NCBI GenBank assembly: GCA_029449235.1
Contig: JANATG010000013.1
Location: forward strand, 434,001 to 498,000
Source of the DNA: Linnemannia schmuckeri
Lineage: Eukaryota > Mortierellomycota > Mortierellomycetes > Mortierellales > Mortierellaceae
Direction of reading: 5' to 3'
Length of the DNA: 64,000 nt
Part shown: piece after piece, positions 33,507 to 45,875 of the stretch
Numbering within the stretch: the stretch's first letter is position 1
How the letters are laid out: each line of letters begins with the position of its first letter
The notes under the pieces: generated by a model
Databases searched by the model: none
Told to the model about the DNA's origin: nothing
What the model saw: the letters and a program-made list of their open reading frames with translations, nothing else
Translations under genes and position numbers: made by a program

Positions 33507-34636
33507 CTTTTCCGGGAAAGTGGAGCTGAGTGTGTTTTTGTTGGTAGGCCATGCGGAAAATAAAAAAAAATATTGTGAACTGTATTCTCCCTGTTCTGTT
33601 TTTTTTTGTTTGCAAGGAGAGGGAGGGGAAGAAGAGGAAGGAGGTGGCGTGTTGATATCCCTTCAGCCCAAAGATGCAATATTACAAAGTGGGATGCTCA
33701 GCCAATGCTGCAGGTAGGGAGGGAGAGAGAAAGCGTTCACCCCATGACAAACTGGCTGACCATTATGCTCTGTCATTGTGCTTTTTCCTTCTGACCAACA
33801 AACGGCCCGTTTTTTTTTTTTTTTTGGGTCAACACGAAACTTGTGTCAAAACTAGTTATTTTCCCATTTGCTTTTTTGCTTTGCTTATAATTTTGAGGCG
33901 GAACATCAATGTTCATTTGAGCAATTTCGTGATGAAAAAAAAAAGTCGATCCCCTTTTCCAGCCTCTTTACTTACCCCTGGTTCAGGTTTAACGGGAAGG
34001 GGAAAAAAAAAAAAAACTCTCTTCTCATTTCCTCTATTGGAGCAGCTCTGGAAATCTAGCAGGAAAGGAAAGAAGCGTTTTTTTTTTTCACGGCAGAAAT
34101 CATACCCGTAGAGTAGAAGATGCCTGCCTCCAAGAATAGGGCTTTGTTCTCACCCTGGAATTCCAATAAATAGCCATGCACATAGTGAACCTCCATTTCC
34201 CCTTCCCTTCCGTTATCCGATTTTTTCTCATTCTTTACTTTGTTCTCAGACAAACACCTCTGTACCTGTGTTTTGTCCCTGACCCTGTTCCTGTCCCTGC
34301 AGACGATAAATTCTCCTTTCTTTCCGTCCCACCGTCTCCCGCCTCTTTCCTAACCATCGAGAACGTTCTCGAGTTTTGTTTATTCTGTTGCATGATTCAG
34401 CACAGCATCATCTGCATTCGCCCAATTTCCTCCCTCGCGCCTACTGATGTTGGTGTTGACAAACGACCACAACAACGGCATCAATCTCTCGCCTTGATCT
34501 CACTCATCCTTCGATCTTCACAACAGCAAAGTCATCCACCGAAAGGAATTTCAATGAGAAACATCGACATAGTTTGCACCACTCATTGACTCCAACCTTC
34601 TTTTGATCGTCCATCGGACTGTTCCTTCTTTTTTCT
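33507..34636. other. Intergenic DNA between DcpS and TM7S3-like gene
   Basis: DcpS 3' flank followed by promoter DNA. Several A and T runs occur (33808-33825, 34000-34016). No gene was recognised. Confidence 0.5.
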
Positions 34637-34644
34637 TATATAAA
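34637..34644 (+). promoter_or_regulatory. TATA box of TM7S3-like gene
   Basis: TATATAAA lies about 413 bases before the ATG at 35050 and is followed by a long pyrimidine-rich leader. The match is strong, but the distance requires a long 5' UTR. Confidence 0.45.
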
Positions 34645-35049
34645 CCATCCTTGTTCTCGTCTTCTCTTGTTTAGTTTTTTTTCCTCAATTCTATTTTTCT
34701 CGACACCCATTGCTTCTTAGTCCCATCCTACATTTTCTTATATTTCCTTTTTCACCTTCTTTTTACCAACCTGCCTCTTTCCTTCGACTTCAATCGCCAA
34801 CAATTTCCTTCCTTCACAACAAGACATTCTTCCTCCCCATACACACACAAACAATAACCAACCTCCAACACGAACGCACACACTCTACGGCGTGAGAGAG
34901 CGAGACAGTGAATTCCGTGCCTGTCGAGATAAAATCTCATTTCCTCCCCCCCCCCTCCCCCTCTCATCGGATCGCCAACCACAAATCCCAAAAAAAAATC
35001 GCGCTACACCTCAATCTTGCTTCTACATTCACCCCTCACCCACCAACCC

Positions 35050-37390
35050 ATGGTATCAACATTACAGCCTGCGCCGACAAGCAGGAGAAGGCCATATGTC
35101 CGTAATCAACCATCAACAACGGCAATCCTCAACACGTTCTTCCTCCAAATCTGCTTCCTGATCTGCACAACCGTCCTGACCCTCACTACGCCCACACATG
35201 CCTACCCTCTCCTGGCCTTCTCTGACGAGGACGACTTCTCTCCCAACACAAACACGCTCGTAAATGAAGCTAATGCTAGCAACACTCCAAGCGTGGGCAA
35301 CGTGACCATGGAAGAGACCTATGGGCGTCTGATCCTCGATGTCGGCCAGAAGACGGTCATCAGTACCAGAAATTGGGTCCTGGGTATCATCCTGATTATT
35401 GTTGGGTTGGTGCAGGTATTTTATGGATTCAAGTTCATCCGGTTGACACTTGTCCTTACTGGGTTCATCTCGTGGGGTAAGTTTTATCGTTTTTTATTTG
35501 GCTTTGTTTTTAGAGGAGTAATAATGAGGGGGAGAAGGAGCGGCTCAAGAGGTGTGAGATGAGAAGAGGAGCATACTTTTTGCGTGTGCAGTGTGGGCTG
35601 ATTGATATTCTCCTAAGCTCTTCCACCTCCCCTCCTCCCCTGCGCAGGATAATTGCAATGCGATGAGCATTCGTCCTTCCCCCCATAATCAGATTTGACG
35701 TTTCTGTTTCGCTCATTTTTCTATCTTTGGAATTTTTATTTTGACATTTTCTTCTGTTCTTGGATCCAGCAAGAAGGGACATCCTCAATTGGTGCAAAAC
35801 TGCTCTAACAAACTGTCCTCCACCATGGTACATCACTACAATTTATTTTAAATCTCCTAACACTATCTTCCTCCCTCTTTCATCTTCTACATGTACATAA
35901 TAGCGGTGATATCCATGATCGTCACGGTAGTCCTACGCTGGGACCTCGTCTACTTCCTCTTCAAACCGTCCCACTACTACTTCTGGATCTGGTTCCTTGC
36001 AGGAATCCTCGGTGCAATCCTCTCCTTCCGTTACTGGGATCTCGGTGTTGCCTTTTCCGGCGGGTTTGGAGGGTTTGCCCTCGCCATGGGGATCATTGCG
36101 GCCGTCAATGATTCTCATAACGTCACTAACACCCCGCGTTATATCCTCCTCGCAGTCTTGATCCTCCTCGGTGCTGCGGTCGCAATCTTTTATGAACGCT
36201 TCTCGATTATTTTGGGGACTAGTTTAGGAGGGAGTTTTATGGTCATGTTTGGGATTGACGAGTTCTTGCAGGCCGGGTACCGTGAGATGATTGTGATTTT
36301 CGATTTCGCGGGGAGAACTCTCCAATATCACCCGGACAAAACAGTCTTCATCATGATTGGGTGTTCGTTGGCTCTTGCATGTTTGGGTATCGCGTGGGAG
36401 TTCTGGCATCATGCCAAACCGTTGTTGGTGGATCGTCGGGCGTTGTTTAGAATCTACGGACGGCCGTTTGGAAAACGGCCACACAAGTTGGCAGGACAGA
36501 GGTTGAAACGGAGAGTTGCTCAGTCGGATTGGTATACTTATTTGTCGGGTTGTCTTTGTTTGAGAAGGCGTACTGCTGAGGAGGTGTTGTATGGGGATGA
36601 TGAGGGGTATGATGAAGCCGTCGATGCCGTCAACACCGCCATCACTGCAGGAACCACAACCGTGGCAATTGTACAGACCGGTACAGAGGATGAGAAGACA
36701 GGATCCACCAGTTCCGAAAGCGCTTTGGAGACCGTCGTCATCGTCGTCGACGAAGCGAAAGTCAACGATCAAGATCACCCTACGGATAGCAAGCCAAGCA
36801 TCCTCCCCGGAACAGAGATCATCTACGGTTCTGGAATCGAGAGCTCCATTCACGGCGACTCCACTTCTTCCTCCTCCTCCTCGCACATAACCCTCACGAC
36901 ACAAACCGCAACCGCAACAGGACCTGTTGAAGTCGTCATTACCGAGACCTCAGAATCCGTCGACGAAGACGGTGCCAGGGTCGTCACAACTACTACCACC
37001 ACAACCACTACATCTAGCGGTGAACAGCACGAGCGGCATTATTTGTCAACAGAGAGCAGGACACAACACTCCGAATCAACGTCCTTCCACCATCAGTCGA
37101 CGAGCGAGGGCAGCAATAGCAGTCATGCCGAGATGATGATGTGCACAGAGTCATCGTCTGCCTCATCCTCCTCCCAGTCGACCCACATGGCAACAACAAC
37201 TACAACAGCAGCAGCAAGGTCGATGGAGACGAGTCATACCAGCAACAGCACCAGCAGCACCAGCAAGACTCTCCTTCAGTCAATGGCCGCCGCGCACCAC
37301 TCGTCTAGTTCCAGAATCACAACTACTACAACTACTAGCGGGTCAGGCGCCACCACCGTCGTGGAATCTCACTCTTCTTCCTCATCTTAA
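35050..37390 (+). CDS. TM7S3/TM198-like multi-pass membrane protein
   Basis: Two exons (35050-35476, 35904-37390) encode 637 aa. A hydrophobic N-terminal segment (residues about 27-50, LNTFFLQICFLICTTVLTLT) ends at THAYP, a likely signal peptide. A short acidic, Asn-rich lumenal stretch comes next. Six to seven membrane helices follow (such as WVLGIILIIVGLVQVFYGF, FWIWFLAGILGAILSF and VFIMIGCSLALACLGIAW). This is the DUF4203/TM7S3-TM198 domain, known in receptor-scaffold TMEM198 and in vacuolar or surface proteins. The last 250 residues are a Ser/Thr-rich, partly acidic tail with Thr runs and poly-Ser, probably cytosolic. Function is unknown in fungi. The ATG at 35050 is the first in the frame. 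A 39-base poly(A) lies 71 bases after the stop. Confidence 0.8.
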
Positions 37391-37459
37391 CTTCAATCCA
37401 ACAGATATCTTGTACATAATCATAGAATAATAAACTAGACAACTACATCCAATCCAATC

Positions 37460-37460
<1 letters not shown>

Positions 37461-37499
<39 letters not shown>
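37461..37499. repeat. A39 homopolymer between convergent genes
   Basis: An uninterrupted A run just after the TM7S3-like 3' end (AATAATAAAC at 37424-37433) and before the ADHFE1 3' end on the other strand. Confidence 0.9.
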
Positions 37500-37502
<3 letters not shown>

Positions 37503-37550
37503 ATTTTAATAATCAAACTCCAAAATGCCACTAGCCGCCAATGAAAAGGT

Positions 37551-39514
37551 TTAATAGTTCTTGATAGCATCCTCAAAGATCTTCTCAAGCGCCTCTGCGC
37601 CCGTTGTCAAAGGCGCCAATTTAGTAACACGATGTTGAGGCAGCGTTCCCTTAACCAAGGCCGGGATATCCGCCTTGGTGTACCCCAATGCGCCAATACC
37701 GTCAGGAACTCCCAGGTTCTCCAAGAACTTTGTCAATTGATCTGCCAGGAGAGGACCTGCAGATTCGCCCTTTCGAACCTTGGACAGATCGGCACCAAAG
37801 ATCTCGGCGGCCTTGAAGTGGCGGTCTGGGCATGCTGCGCCCGTGTACCTGAACACTGCTGGGGCCGTCACCGCTACCGAAATTCCTGTTTTGGTGGTGT
37901 TGTGATGTATGAAGGAAGGGTAGGTTGGATGTGATTAATTAATTTGGGTCGAGATAATTTTTCTCACGGTCGCGTACATAAAAAGGAGTATACACTGTGA
38001 ACATACCATGGGGAACGATGCTGTGGTCAACGTTGTACTCAGGATGCTTGTAAGTCTTGTTCAATCCACTGATGGCTATTGTCATGAAGTAATCGAAGAA
38101 AGAACAGTTAGCATTCAGAACACAGCAGACGATGCATAAAGGACTACACCAATTACGCCATGAAAATACACTTACGATAACTCATGCCATGGCACAACTA
38201 AAAGGTTTCAAAATAAAAGTGTTGAGCAATGCAAAGTTTAGCCGAGGGAGCAAAGACAGGAAAGGAGCCGCAATACACATGCCATCCCCCAACAGCGCCA
38301 TTTTTTTTTAACCAAAAAGCGCCTCATAGAACTTACATGAACGCCAGCGGACCCAAAACCAGTTCCGGCAGCCGAGGCAGCAAGGCACATCTGAGTGTTA
38401 GCTTCCATATCCAAGGGATCCTTGGCCGATCGGGCAAGATACTTGACCGTCAATCTCAAAGCTTCCAAGGACCAGATATCTGAGATTGGGTTCGACCCCT
38501 GGTAGGCAGGTCTCTCTGCTGGGTTAGCAGGTCGAGGAGTACGCTCATTGTAAGGCAAGGCAGTGTAGGACTCCAATGCGTGACAGAGGACATCGAGGCC
38601 AGAGGCAATTTTGACCTGACTAGGCATGGTACGGGTATTGAGGGGGTCAACGATTCCCAGGGTGGGGCGTAATTTGCGGTTGGCGATGCCGGTCTTGACG
38701 TGGAGGGGCTCATAGTCGAAAATCGCTGTTCCTGTCGTCTCACTTCCCGTTCCTGCAGTCGTGGGAACTATTTTTCAGATAAAATTTTTGTTGCATGGAA
38801 CACAAAGAGGAAGGTGGGAAAAGAGTTAGCATTGAACAAACAAATACATGCAGTACACACATACTCAAAGAAGAGACAGGACTTACTAGCGATCAGAGGG
38901 GAGAGGTCCTTGGTGATGACACTGCCCTTGCCAATGGGGGCGTTCACAAACTCCAACAGGTCCGCATCTGGGTAATTAAAGTACAAGTTCGCAGCCTTGC
39001 AGGTATCCATGACCGACCCGCCTCCAACCGCAACAAACACATCAGGACGGTGCTCCTTTGTGAACGCAATAGCATCCATAAAACTCTGGTCCGTAGGCTC
39101 AGCGCGGGTCTTGTCGTAGACCACAAAGGGGACATTGTTGGCCTTTAAGGACTCGATGACTGTCTTCATGACGGGCAACTTTGCAATGTTGGGGTCAGTC
39201 ATGACGAGGACCTTCTTGGCCTTCATATTAACCAGGTCTTGACCCACCTCGCGGGTAACACCTTCTCCGAACCGCATGGTCGACGAGGCCATCTCGAAGG
39301 CATACTCGTGTTCGGTATCATCGTGGCTGTGCGAACAGTCCTTGGTGTGGTGGTGGTGTTTGCTCGTGGCATCAGTGGCAGAGGAGGCGTTGTTGTTTTG
39401 GAGGATGCGACGGGCTTGGGAGTGGGCAGGACAGGTGCAGGACTTGTTCATGAGCGAGATCAAGGACTTGATAGACGCCTGGGACGTCTGCGCGACTCTG
39501 ACAGCGGTGGACAT
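37551..39514 (-). CDS. ADHFE1: Hydroxyacid-oxoacid transhydrogenase (iron-type ADH, ADHFE1)
   Basis: Five exons (minus strand: 39514-38887, 38767-38337, 38197-38176, 38075-38007, 37885-37551) encode 494 aa; human ADHFE1 has 467. The iron-ADH fold is clear: STMRFGEGVTREVG, VAVGGGSVMDTCKAANL, PTTAGTGSETT, and the metal-site helix SGLDVLCHALESYTA, with LCHGMSYPISG supplying a further His. The enzyme converts 4-hydroxybutyrate to succinate semialdehyde coupled to 2-oxoglutarate reduction, in mitochondria (family knowledge). The N-terminus (MSTAVRVAQTSQASIKSLI) is basic and hydroxylated, fitting a transit peptide. An insert near residues 52-66 is His/Cys-rich (HHHHTKDCSHSHDD), possibly metal-binding. 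Exon 3 is a 22-nt microexon coding the LCHGMSY metal-site segment; it is required by frame and conservation. Confidence 0.88.
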
Positions 39515-40616
39515 AGTTTTATGTTCGTTTTCTTGTGGTGGCTCTTGCGCTTGGGCGTGTGGAGGAGAGTGCTGTCGGAGTAAAGTAGTGTGTCTGAGTG
39601 TGAGTGTTGTCGTGACAGAGGAAGAAGAAGCGGACTGAAAAAAAAAAAAAAAAAAAAGGAACAAAAAGAAGAGAGGGTGGATGAGGAATAAAGAAAAACT
39701 AAGGTTGGGGATGAAAGATGTGGGGATGAGTTCACTCTTTGTTTTTTTTGCAAACTCATGTCGCGCCCATTCGAGCCGACGACCAACCAGCAACGAGCGC
39801 GAAGAGATGGATGAGGACTTGATCGGATATCACATGACCCTCAAAAGGAACAAGAGAAAACGCCACTAAAATCCTAGAAAAAAAAGAAGGGGAAAAAAAA
39901 GAGGCGTCAAAGAGGGCAATAAAAAGAGGCATCAAATGAGCGAAAGCGAAGAAAAACGAAGGCAACTACATATAGGCGTAATAAGTAAGCCCAACTTTTC
40001 TCTTCTTTTGCCAATGAAAAGACGTAAGTGCCATCATTTTGCCTGGATGATATGCTCCTATTTCTTTTTTAATTTGCTAGCTCATTACGTTGTGGTTGCG
40101 TGGGTGTGGGTGAAATAGTTGCTGTGCCAGAGTTGCCTCACGTCCGAATCAGATAGGTGTCCTGCCCCGGTATCCGAGCCAGACCGAGCCCGGCTTGTCG
40201 AGCTCGAGAAGGTGGCGAGCGGCATAGGCTTCGATTGAGATTCCACCTTGATGATTCTGTTCTCTCATAGCCACAGTTCCTATGGCAGCTAAAGTAGAGA
40301 CGAACTGGAGGAACGAATCTTGTTTCTTTTACTACTGCATCTTGGACATTCTCGTCCCACCCTTCAAGTACATACTCGAATCTACTGCACGATTTGTGTC
40401 TGACTCATTATGCGCCCATTCAGTGCTGGCATCACTTTCAAGGTCTATCCAAGCATTTAATTGCTATCTTTTCACTATACCTTTTATTATTAACGGACTC
40501 TTCACTATTAGTTATTATTAAGGTCCTTCAAACTACCCTTATCGATCTCTCCCCCTTCTCCGCTTCCCCACTTGCCCAATGAGCAATACTCCACATATCA
40601 GCGCTCTCCTTGTTCT
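39515..40616. other. Intergenic DNA, ADHFE1 5' flank to monooxygenase 3' end
   Basis: 1.1 kb with A/T runs (A19 near 39640). The stretch at 40129-40260 is more GC-rich than its surroundings but shows no frame, tRNA fold or rRNA similarity that I can support. Confidence 0.45.
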
Positions 40617-40882
40617 TTAAACAGAGGAAGGTTCGCTCAAAGTAGCAGCAGCAGCCTTGGCGGCAAGCCTCTGAATGTACACGGCCCTGGCCCTCTCGGT
40701 ACTGTTCGAACGAGCCGCGGGGACTGTACCCTTGGGGGAAATGGGCTTCAAAAAACCTGCGGTGGGTCTGTTAATAATCATCTTCTTCAACTATAAGCAT
40801 TGGATAAGAGTAAAAAAAAATCGTTAGTTTACAGAACCCAATTTAGTTGCAATATACAACCGTCCGTACATGACCCAAGTCA

Positions 40883-40915
<33 letters not shown>

Positions 40916-42877
40916 ACGAAAAAAAACATTAAAATAAAAACTAGACGTACAGCAATGGCCCACAACCATGGAGGCATCTTCTGCATGACAAACATGGCGA
41001 GGGCACCGGCAAATCCACGATCCATGAACAAGGCCAGGTTCTGACTGTTCTTGAAAGACTCCATGACGTGGGGGATACGCTCCTTTTGATACTCAGCAAA
41101 GGACTTTTCGATCGCCTTGGTAGTGTTGGCAGGGAGCGCGTAGATCAAGTTGGCGAGTGCGATGGCATCGTGCATTGAGGTGACAGCGCCTGTTTTTTTG
41201 TGTGATGTGGTAAAAGAATAAAGGAAGCTGTTAGTGGCGAGATTCAGGCACATATGGAGTTTAAAATAGGGTTTTTTGAATGACAACAAAGTAAATACGT
41301 ACCGTGGGCACCAGAGGGATCGAGCTTGTGGCAAGCTACACAATTGACAAGAAGAGGATGCGCACCACCGTCAGTACTTGTTGATCACAATTTCATATCA
41401 TCCTACGCGGATCAAAAAAGTGAAGCTTACCATCACCCAAGAGGACCTTGCGACCAGAGTACCAGGTCTGGAAGACCTTTTCCTCCAACATGACCTTCGA
41501 GATCTGGGTCTTGGGCGTCCAGTCATAGATATCGCCCATCGTGCGCTTCTTGGTACCAATAGGCAAAGGGAAATGGCGGGTCTCGTCGCACATGGCCTGA
41601 GCAGCCAGGGGGCCCCACTCCGAGTTGTCAGACTCGCGGAAACGTTGTTCCTCGGCGGCCTTGCTCGAAACTTTATCCAAATGATGCAGAACCATCCAAG
41701 TCAAAGTCGATTGCGCGGTTGCGAATAGAACCCACTTTATTGGGCGTTTTTAGGACCAGAGGAGGCAGGAATAAAAAAAAGAAAAAGAAGAAAATGGTTA
41801 GTTATTTGTTTTAAAAGTTATTGCCATGCACAGAATAAAAAAAATCATTCGAACAAAAAAAAATAAAATCTTACGGTAAAAGGCGAATCCTCGGCCATGG
41901 TGTTAAAGAAGGGGCTCATATCCTGCTTGATCTCAGGGAATTCGTCCAGATCCACAACCTTGGTCTGGCCCACCAAACAAGTACAATGGAAGGGCAACTC
42001 TTCTTGATCAGACTTGGGCAACTTGCCCTGCTGCTTCAGGGTCTCGTACATGCGCTGACGGACGGCACTGTAGGCACCATCGGCACCGACGACAATATCA
42101 CCCTCGTAGATCCCATTGTCTGCAGTCTGAATGGTAACTTTTTCCTCCTTCTCGACGACGGAGAGGACTCGCTTGTTAAAGTGAATCTTGTGAGGGGGAA
42201 CTTGCTTCAGGAGGAGGTCATAGAACATGGGGCGGGCGACAATGTAACTCTTGTATCCCGTGCTGTTAAGAGGGTACAAAAACATATTGGAAGTGGGTGT
42301 TTTAGAAAATGCACTAAAAATCATTTTGCTCTCATGTCGATCGCTGGCATGCAAAATAAGAACCAGGGAAAAAGCAAAGGACAGGAACTTACAATCCGAT
42401 GTGAGGCTGGAAACTGACAGTAGTTTGATGGACAGCAGTTCCATTTTTGATTCGTGCGATGCTGCAGTCCATGGTAGGCTTGCCGAGGGCAATGAACTCT
42501 TCGTCAATGCCCAGCTGCTCGAATAAGGGGAGGAGGTTGCTGCCGATCATGAGTGCAGATCCTAAAAAATTCGGGGATTATTTTTCGTGAATACAGACAA
42601 AAATTAGTATGTGGCAATTGGTTGGTTGGTGATCTTGATGGTCAACCGATGAAACAACTGATGGAACTGATGTTATCTTGATTTCAGAGGAAGAAGGGAA
42701 GGGAAGGGATGCGAAACAATGACAACAACTGATGGAGTACTTACCGAGAGGCTTGACGCTGGATGTGCGCTCAAAGATAGTGTAGGGGATGCTAGCCTTC
42801 TCGAGGAGGGCGCCAAGGAGAAGACCTCCAATACCAGCTCCTACAATAAGCACTTCTGGTTTAACTTCAGTTGTCAT
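40617..42877 (-). CDS. Salicylate-hydroxylase-like FAD monooxygenase, copy C
   Basis: Seven exons (minus strand: 42877-42745, 42561-42393, 42262-41875, 41734-41431, 41335-41303, 41189-40951, 40790-40617) encode 479 aa. The N-terminus is the dinucleotide fold LIVGAGIGGLLLGALLEKA followed by IFERT. The DG motif is VGADGAYSAVRQRMYE, and the C-terminal FAD motif is LLGDACHKLDPSGAHGAV. It belongs to PF01494 but lacks the thioredoxin-like domain of the phenol hydroxylases. It groups with the salicylate hydroxylase/zeaxanthin epoxidase type: NAD(P)H-dependent hydroxylation or epoxidation of an unknown substrate. No signal peptide is seen. It is tandem with copy D upstream, and most exon borders coincide. 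The 33-nt exon 5 codes the ACHKLDPSGAH segment. The last intron contains a T30 run. Confidence 0.86.
40884..40913. repeat. T-run in last intron of copy C
   Basis: About 30 T on the plus strand, inside the minus-strand intron at 40791-40950. Confidence 0.85.
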
Positions 42878-43685
42878 CTTGTCTACTTGTTCTGTGTGGG
42901 CGGAAAAAAAAGCAGGGGAGTGAGGTATAAAAAGAAGAGAAAGTTAAGAAGGGAGATGAGGATGAGGGAGGAAAGAAGAAAGACAGATGAGGATGAGGAA
43001 GAAAAGAAGAAAGTGAGATGAGAGATGTCGGATGGCCGAAAGAGATTAAGCGCTTTTTTTTGTTCTCTTAGCTTGTTCCAAGGCGCTGTCTTTCACTCTT
43101 ATGTTTGTTGTTGTTTTTTTTCGCTCCCAGCTTCTCTTTGCTCTCTCGCATATTTTCTTAAGTTTTTATTTTTTTTTCTTCCCGTATGTCCACTCCCATC
43201 CTCCCCCTTTTTGATGTAAATTAACATGCATCCCTGAGTTTGTGTATGTAAATAGGCTGGGCGGTTTGTAATGGTGCATTCGTGTTACTATGGACTATGG
43301 AGGTGTTTAACCCGCTCCTGCGTCCTTTTTATCTTTTGTCGGAGTACAATTGTCCGATACTCCCCCCTTCCCTTTGGCAAAACAATGTCGCTCCTCTTCT
43401 AGATTGGTTTTCTTTCTTCCACCCTCGAGAGCAATAATCGAATAGCCTACCGTGGGTGATCACCATGCATGAGGCATGGGATAGACACTCCTTTCCTCTC
43501 TTTCTCTCCTTTGTCTCCGTTTTTTTCTTCCCTTTGTTCTTCCTCCCCTCGTTTTTTCTCCAAGACTATGGTAGGCAATATCAGCATCAGGTACAACATT
43601 AATACATGATCGACCGATCGACCGTTAGGACTGATTGTCTCTTAAATATCTTAAAAATGTTTAATCAACTAGACGTCACTACAGT
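42878..43685. other. Spacer between tandem copies C and D
   Basis: 0.8 kb of purine-rich leader (42900-43020) and T-rich DNA. No gene was seen. Confidence 0.5.
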
Positions 43686-45663
43686 TTAAATGGGCGTAGC
43701 AGTACCGGAACGCTGCTTATAAGCCGCCCTAGCCTTCTCCGTGCTTGGCGACACAATGGCAGGAATACTTCCTTTCAGCGGAATCGTCTCAAGGAAACCC
43801 GCCTGAGGACGGTTCAAGATCTGTCGTCTAATCATAATCTTCATCAACCACGATGGGAAGTGTGTCCGAATGAAAAGCGCAATCGAACCAACTAATCCAC
43901 GCTCCATGACCTTGGAAATCGCCTTGCTGTTGTTGTACGATTCGGTAACGTGACCAATACGCTCGGCCTGGTATTCGGAAAACATCTTCTCGATAGCTGA
44001 AGCACTGGGTCTGGGGGGAAGAGTGTAGATCAGGTTGGCAAGAGCAATCGCATCGTGCATGGCCGAGACTGCACCCTGTGCTCCCGAAGGATTCAACTTG
44101 TGGCATGCTGTGTACAAATCCAAACGAGAAAATAAAGAGCGTTGCATGGTGATTAACGTGTGGCCGCCAAATAGGAACCCCAAAATCTAGACTCTCACTA
44201 TGCTCCTTGTAACCACATGTAAAGAGAGGGACTTACCATCACCAAGGAGACCAATGCGGCCAGAGTGCCAAGTCTGGAAGACCTTCTCCTCCAACATAAC
44301 CTTGGAAATCATATCTGCGGGAGTCAAATCGTACAAGTCTCCCATGGTCATCTTCTTGGTGCCAATAGGCAAAGGGAACTCGCGCGTCTCCTCGCACATC
44401 TCCTTGGCGGCGTGCGAACCCCATTGCGAATTTTCCGACTCTCTGAATCGTTGCTCCTCGGCTGCCTTGCTTGATTTTTGGTCTAGATGGTGAATAACCA
44501 TATAGGCGATTGTGCTCTGGGCTGTGGCAAAAATTACCCACTTTTTGACACAAAAAACGGTTTTGCAGAGAATAAGGGAAAAGAAAGCAAAAAAGTTCGA
44601 TGAAAAATTATATATGAAGAAAAAGATACATGATTCTCATGAATCTTGTCATTTCCATTTAACCCCAATAATTACATGAACAAAAAAACAAATAGACTTA
44701 CGGTATAGGGTTGGTCCGCGGCCATAGTGTTGTAAAACGCAACCTGGTCCTTGTTGAACTCAGGGAAATCAGCAAAGTCCATAGGTTGGGTCTGACCGAC
44801 AAGACAAGTCGACTTGAACGGCAACTCTTCCTGATCAGACTTGGGGAGCTTACCCTCTTGCTTGAGAGTCTCGTACATACGTTTACGGACTGCACTATAG
44901 GCACCGTCAGCTCCGACGAGGATATCGCCCTCGTAGACACAGTTGTCGGCCGTCTGGATTGTGACCCGCTCCTCTTCCTGGTTGATGGTCAGGACTCGCT
45001 TGCTGAAGTGAAGCTTTTCCTTGGGCACTTGGCGCAACATCATATCATAGAAGAATGGACGCGCCACGATGTAATTGTAGTATCCCGTACTATTATCATA
45101 TAGTTAAAAAAAAACAAAAGAAAAATGTGCGCGGTTAGTTCTGTTAGCGTCGTCTTGAAAGTAAGAACAGGGCTGTTGGAGTTGATGACATCTGCGGAGG
45201 AAAGGGCTGACTTACTACTCGACTTGGGGGCGGGTGCTGACGGTATACAATGCTCCTTGACCAACCTTGCCGACGGTGACTTCGGGTGTAGCCTTTCCAA
45301 GGGCCAAGAACTCGTCAATGCAACCAAGCTGCTCCATAATAGGGATGATGGCCGCTCCAATCATCAACGCCGAGCCTGGTGTTGGTTGTTGATTTAAGAA
45401 TGTTAGTTAGGTTTCGACAGTTAGCGACAATGTGGTTCACATTTTTTTGTTTGTTGCACCGTTTGGGTGATTGGTTGTTACGCATGGATCAGGAACACAA
45501 AAATGTTAAAAAAGACAGTGACAAGGGTCTTACCCAAGGGCTTGACGACAGAGGTGCGCTCAAAGATGGCATAGGGGATGTTGGCCTTCTCGAGGAGGGC
45601 TCCCAGCATAAGACCTCCCAGACCGGCTCCGACGATAAGAACAGTGGGTTTGTCGCCTGACAT
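43686..45663 (-). CDS. Salicylate-hydroxylase-like FAD monooxygenase, copy D
   Basis: Five exons (minus strand: 45663-45534, 45375-45216, 45089-44702, 44540-44237, 44107-43686) encode 467 aa. It has the same architecture as copy C: LIVGAGLGGLMLGALLEKA, VGADGAYSAVRKRMYE and GDACHKLNPSGAQGAVSAMHDA. Whole blocks are nearly identical to copy C (such as ETLKQ, GKLPKSDQEELPF and KVMLEEKVFQTW), so the two are tandem duplicates. Two introns of copy C, the one after ...SGAHG and the terminal one, are missing here and the coding sequence runs straight through. The reaction class is NAD(P)H-dependent FAD monooxygenation by family; the substrate is unknown. A TATAAAAG box lies 212 bases upstream. Confidence 0.87.
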
Positions 45664-45867
45664 GTTGTCTTCGTGTTGTTGTGTTGGCGTTGTATTGGGA
45701 GATGGGGTATGTATGTGAGGAGGTTGTGTGAATGAGAGGAATGAATGGAAAGGAATGGAATGAAGAGCAGTGGTGATGAGTTGAAGACTGGATGATCAGG
45801 AAAGCGGAAAGAAGGGAGCAAGTGAGAAAAAGAGCAGAAGAGGAGTGAAGGTTTGCTTTATCTCTAT

Positions 45868-45875
45868 CTTTTATA
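45868..45875 (-). promoter_or_regulatory. TATA box of copy D
   Basis: TATAAAAG on the minus strand, 205-212 bases upstream of the ATG at 45663. Confidence 0.55.

Noticed and set aside
40129..40260. GC-richer stretch as a possible structural RNA gene
   Set aside because: I could not fold it into a tRNA, and it does not resemble 5S rRNA; no pol III boxes at correct spacing.
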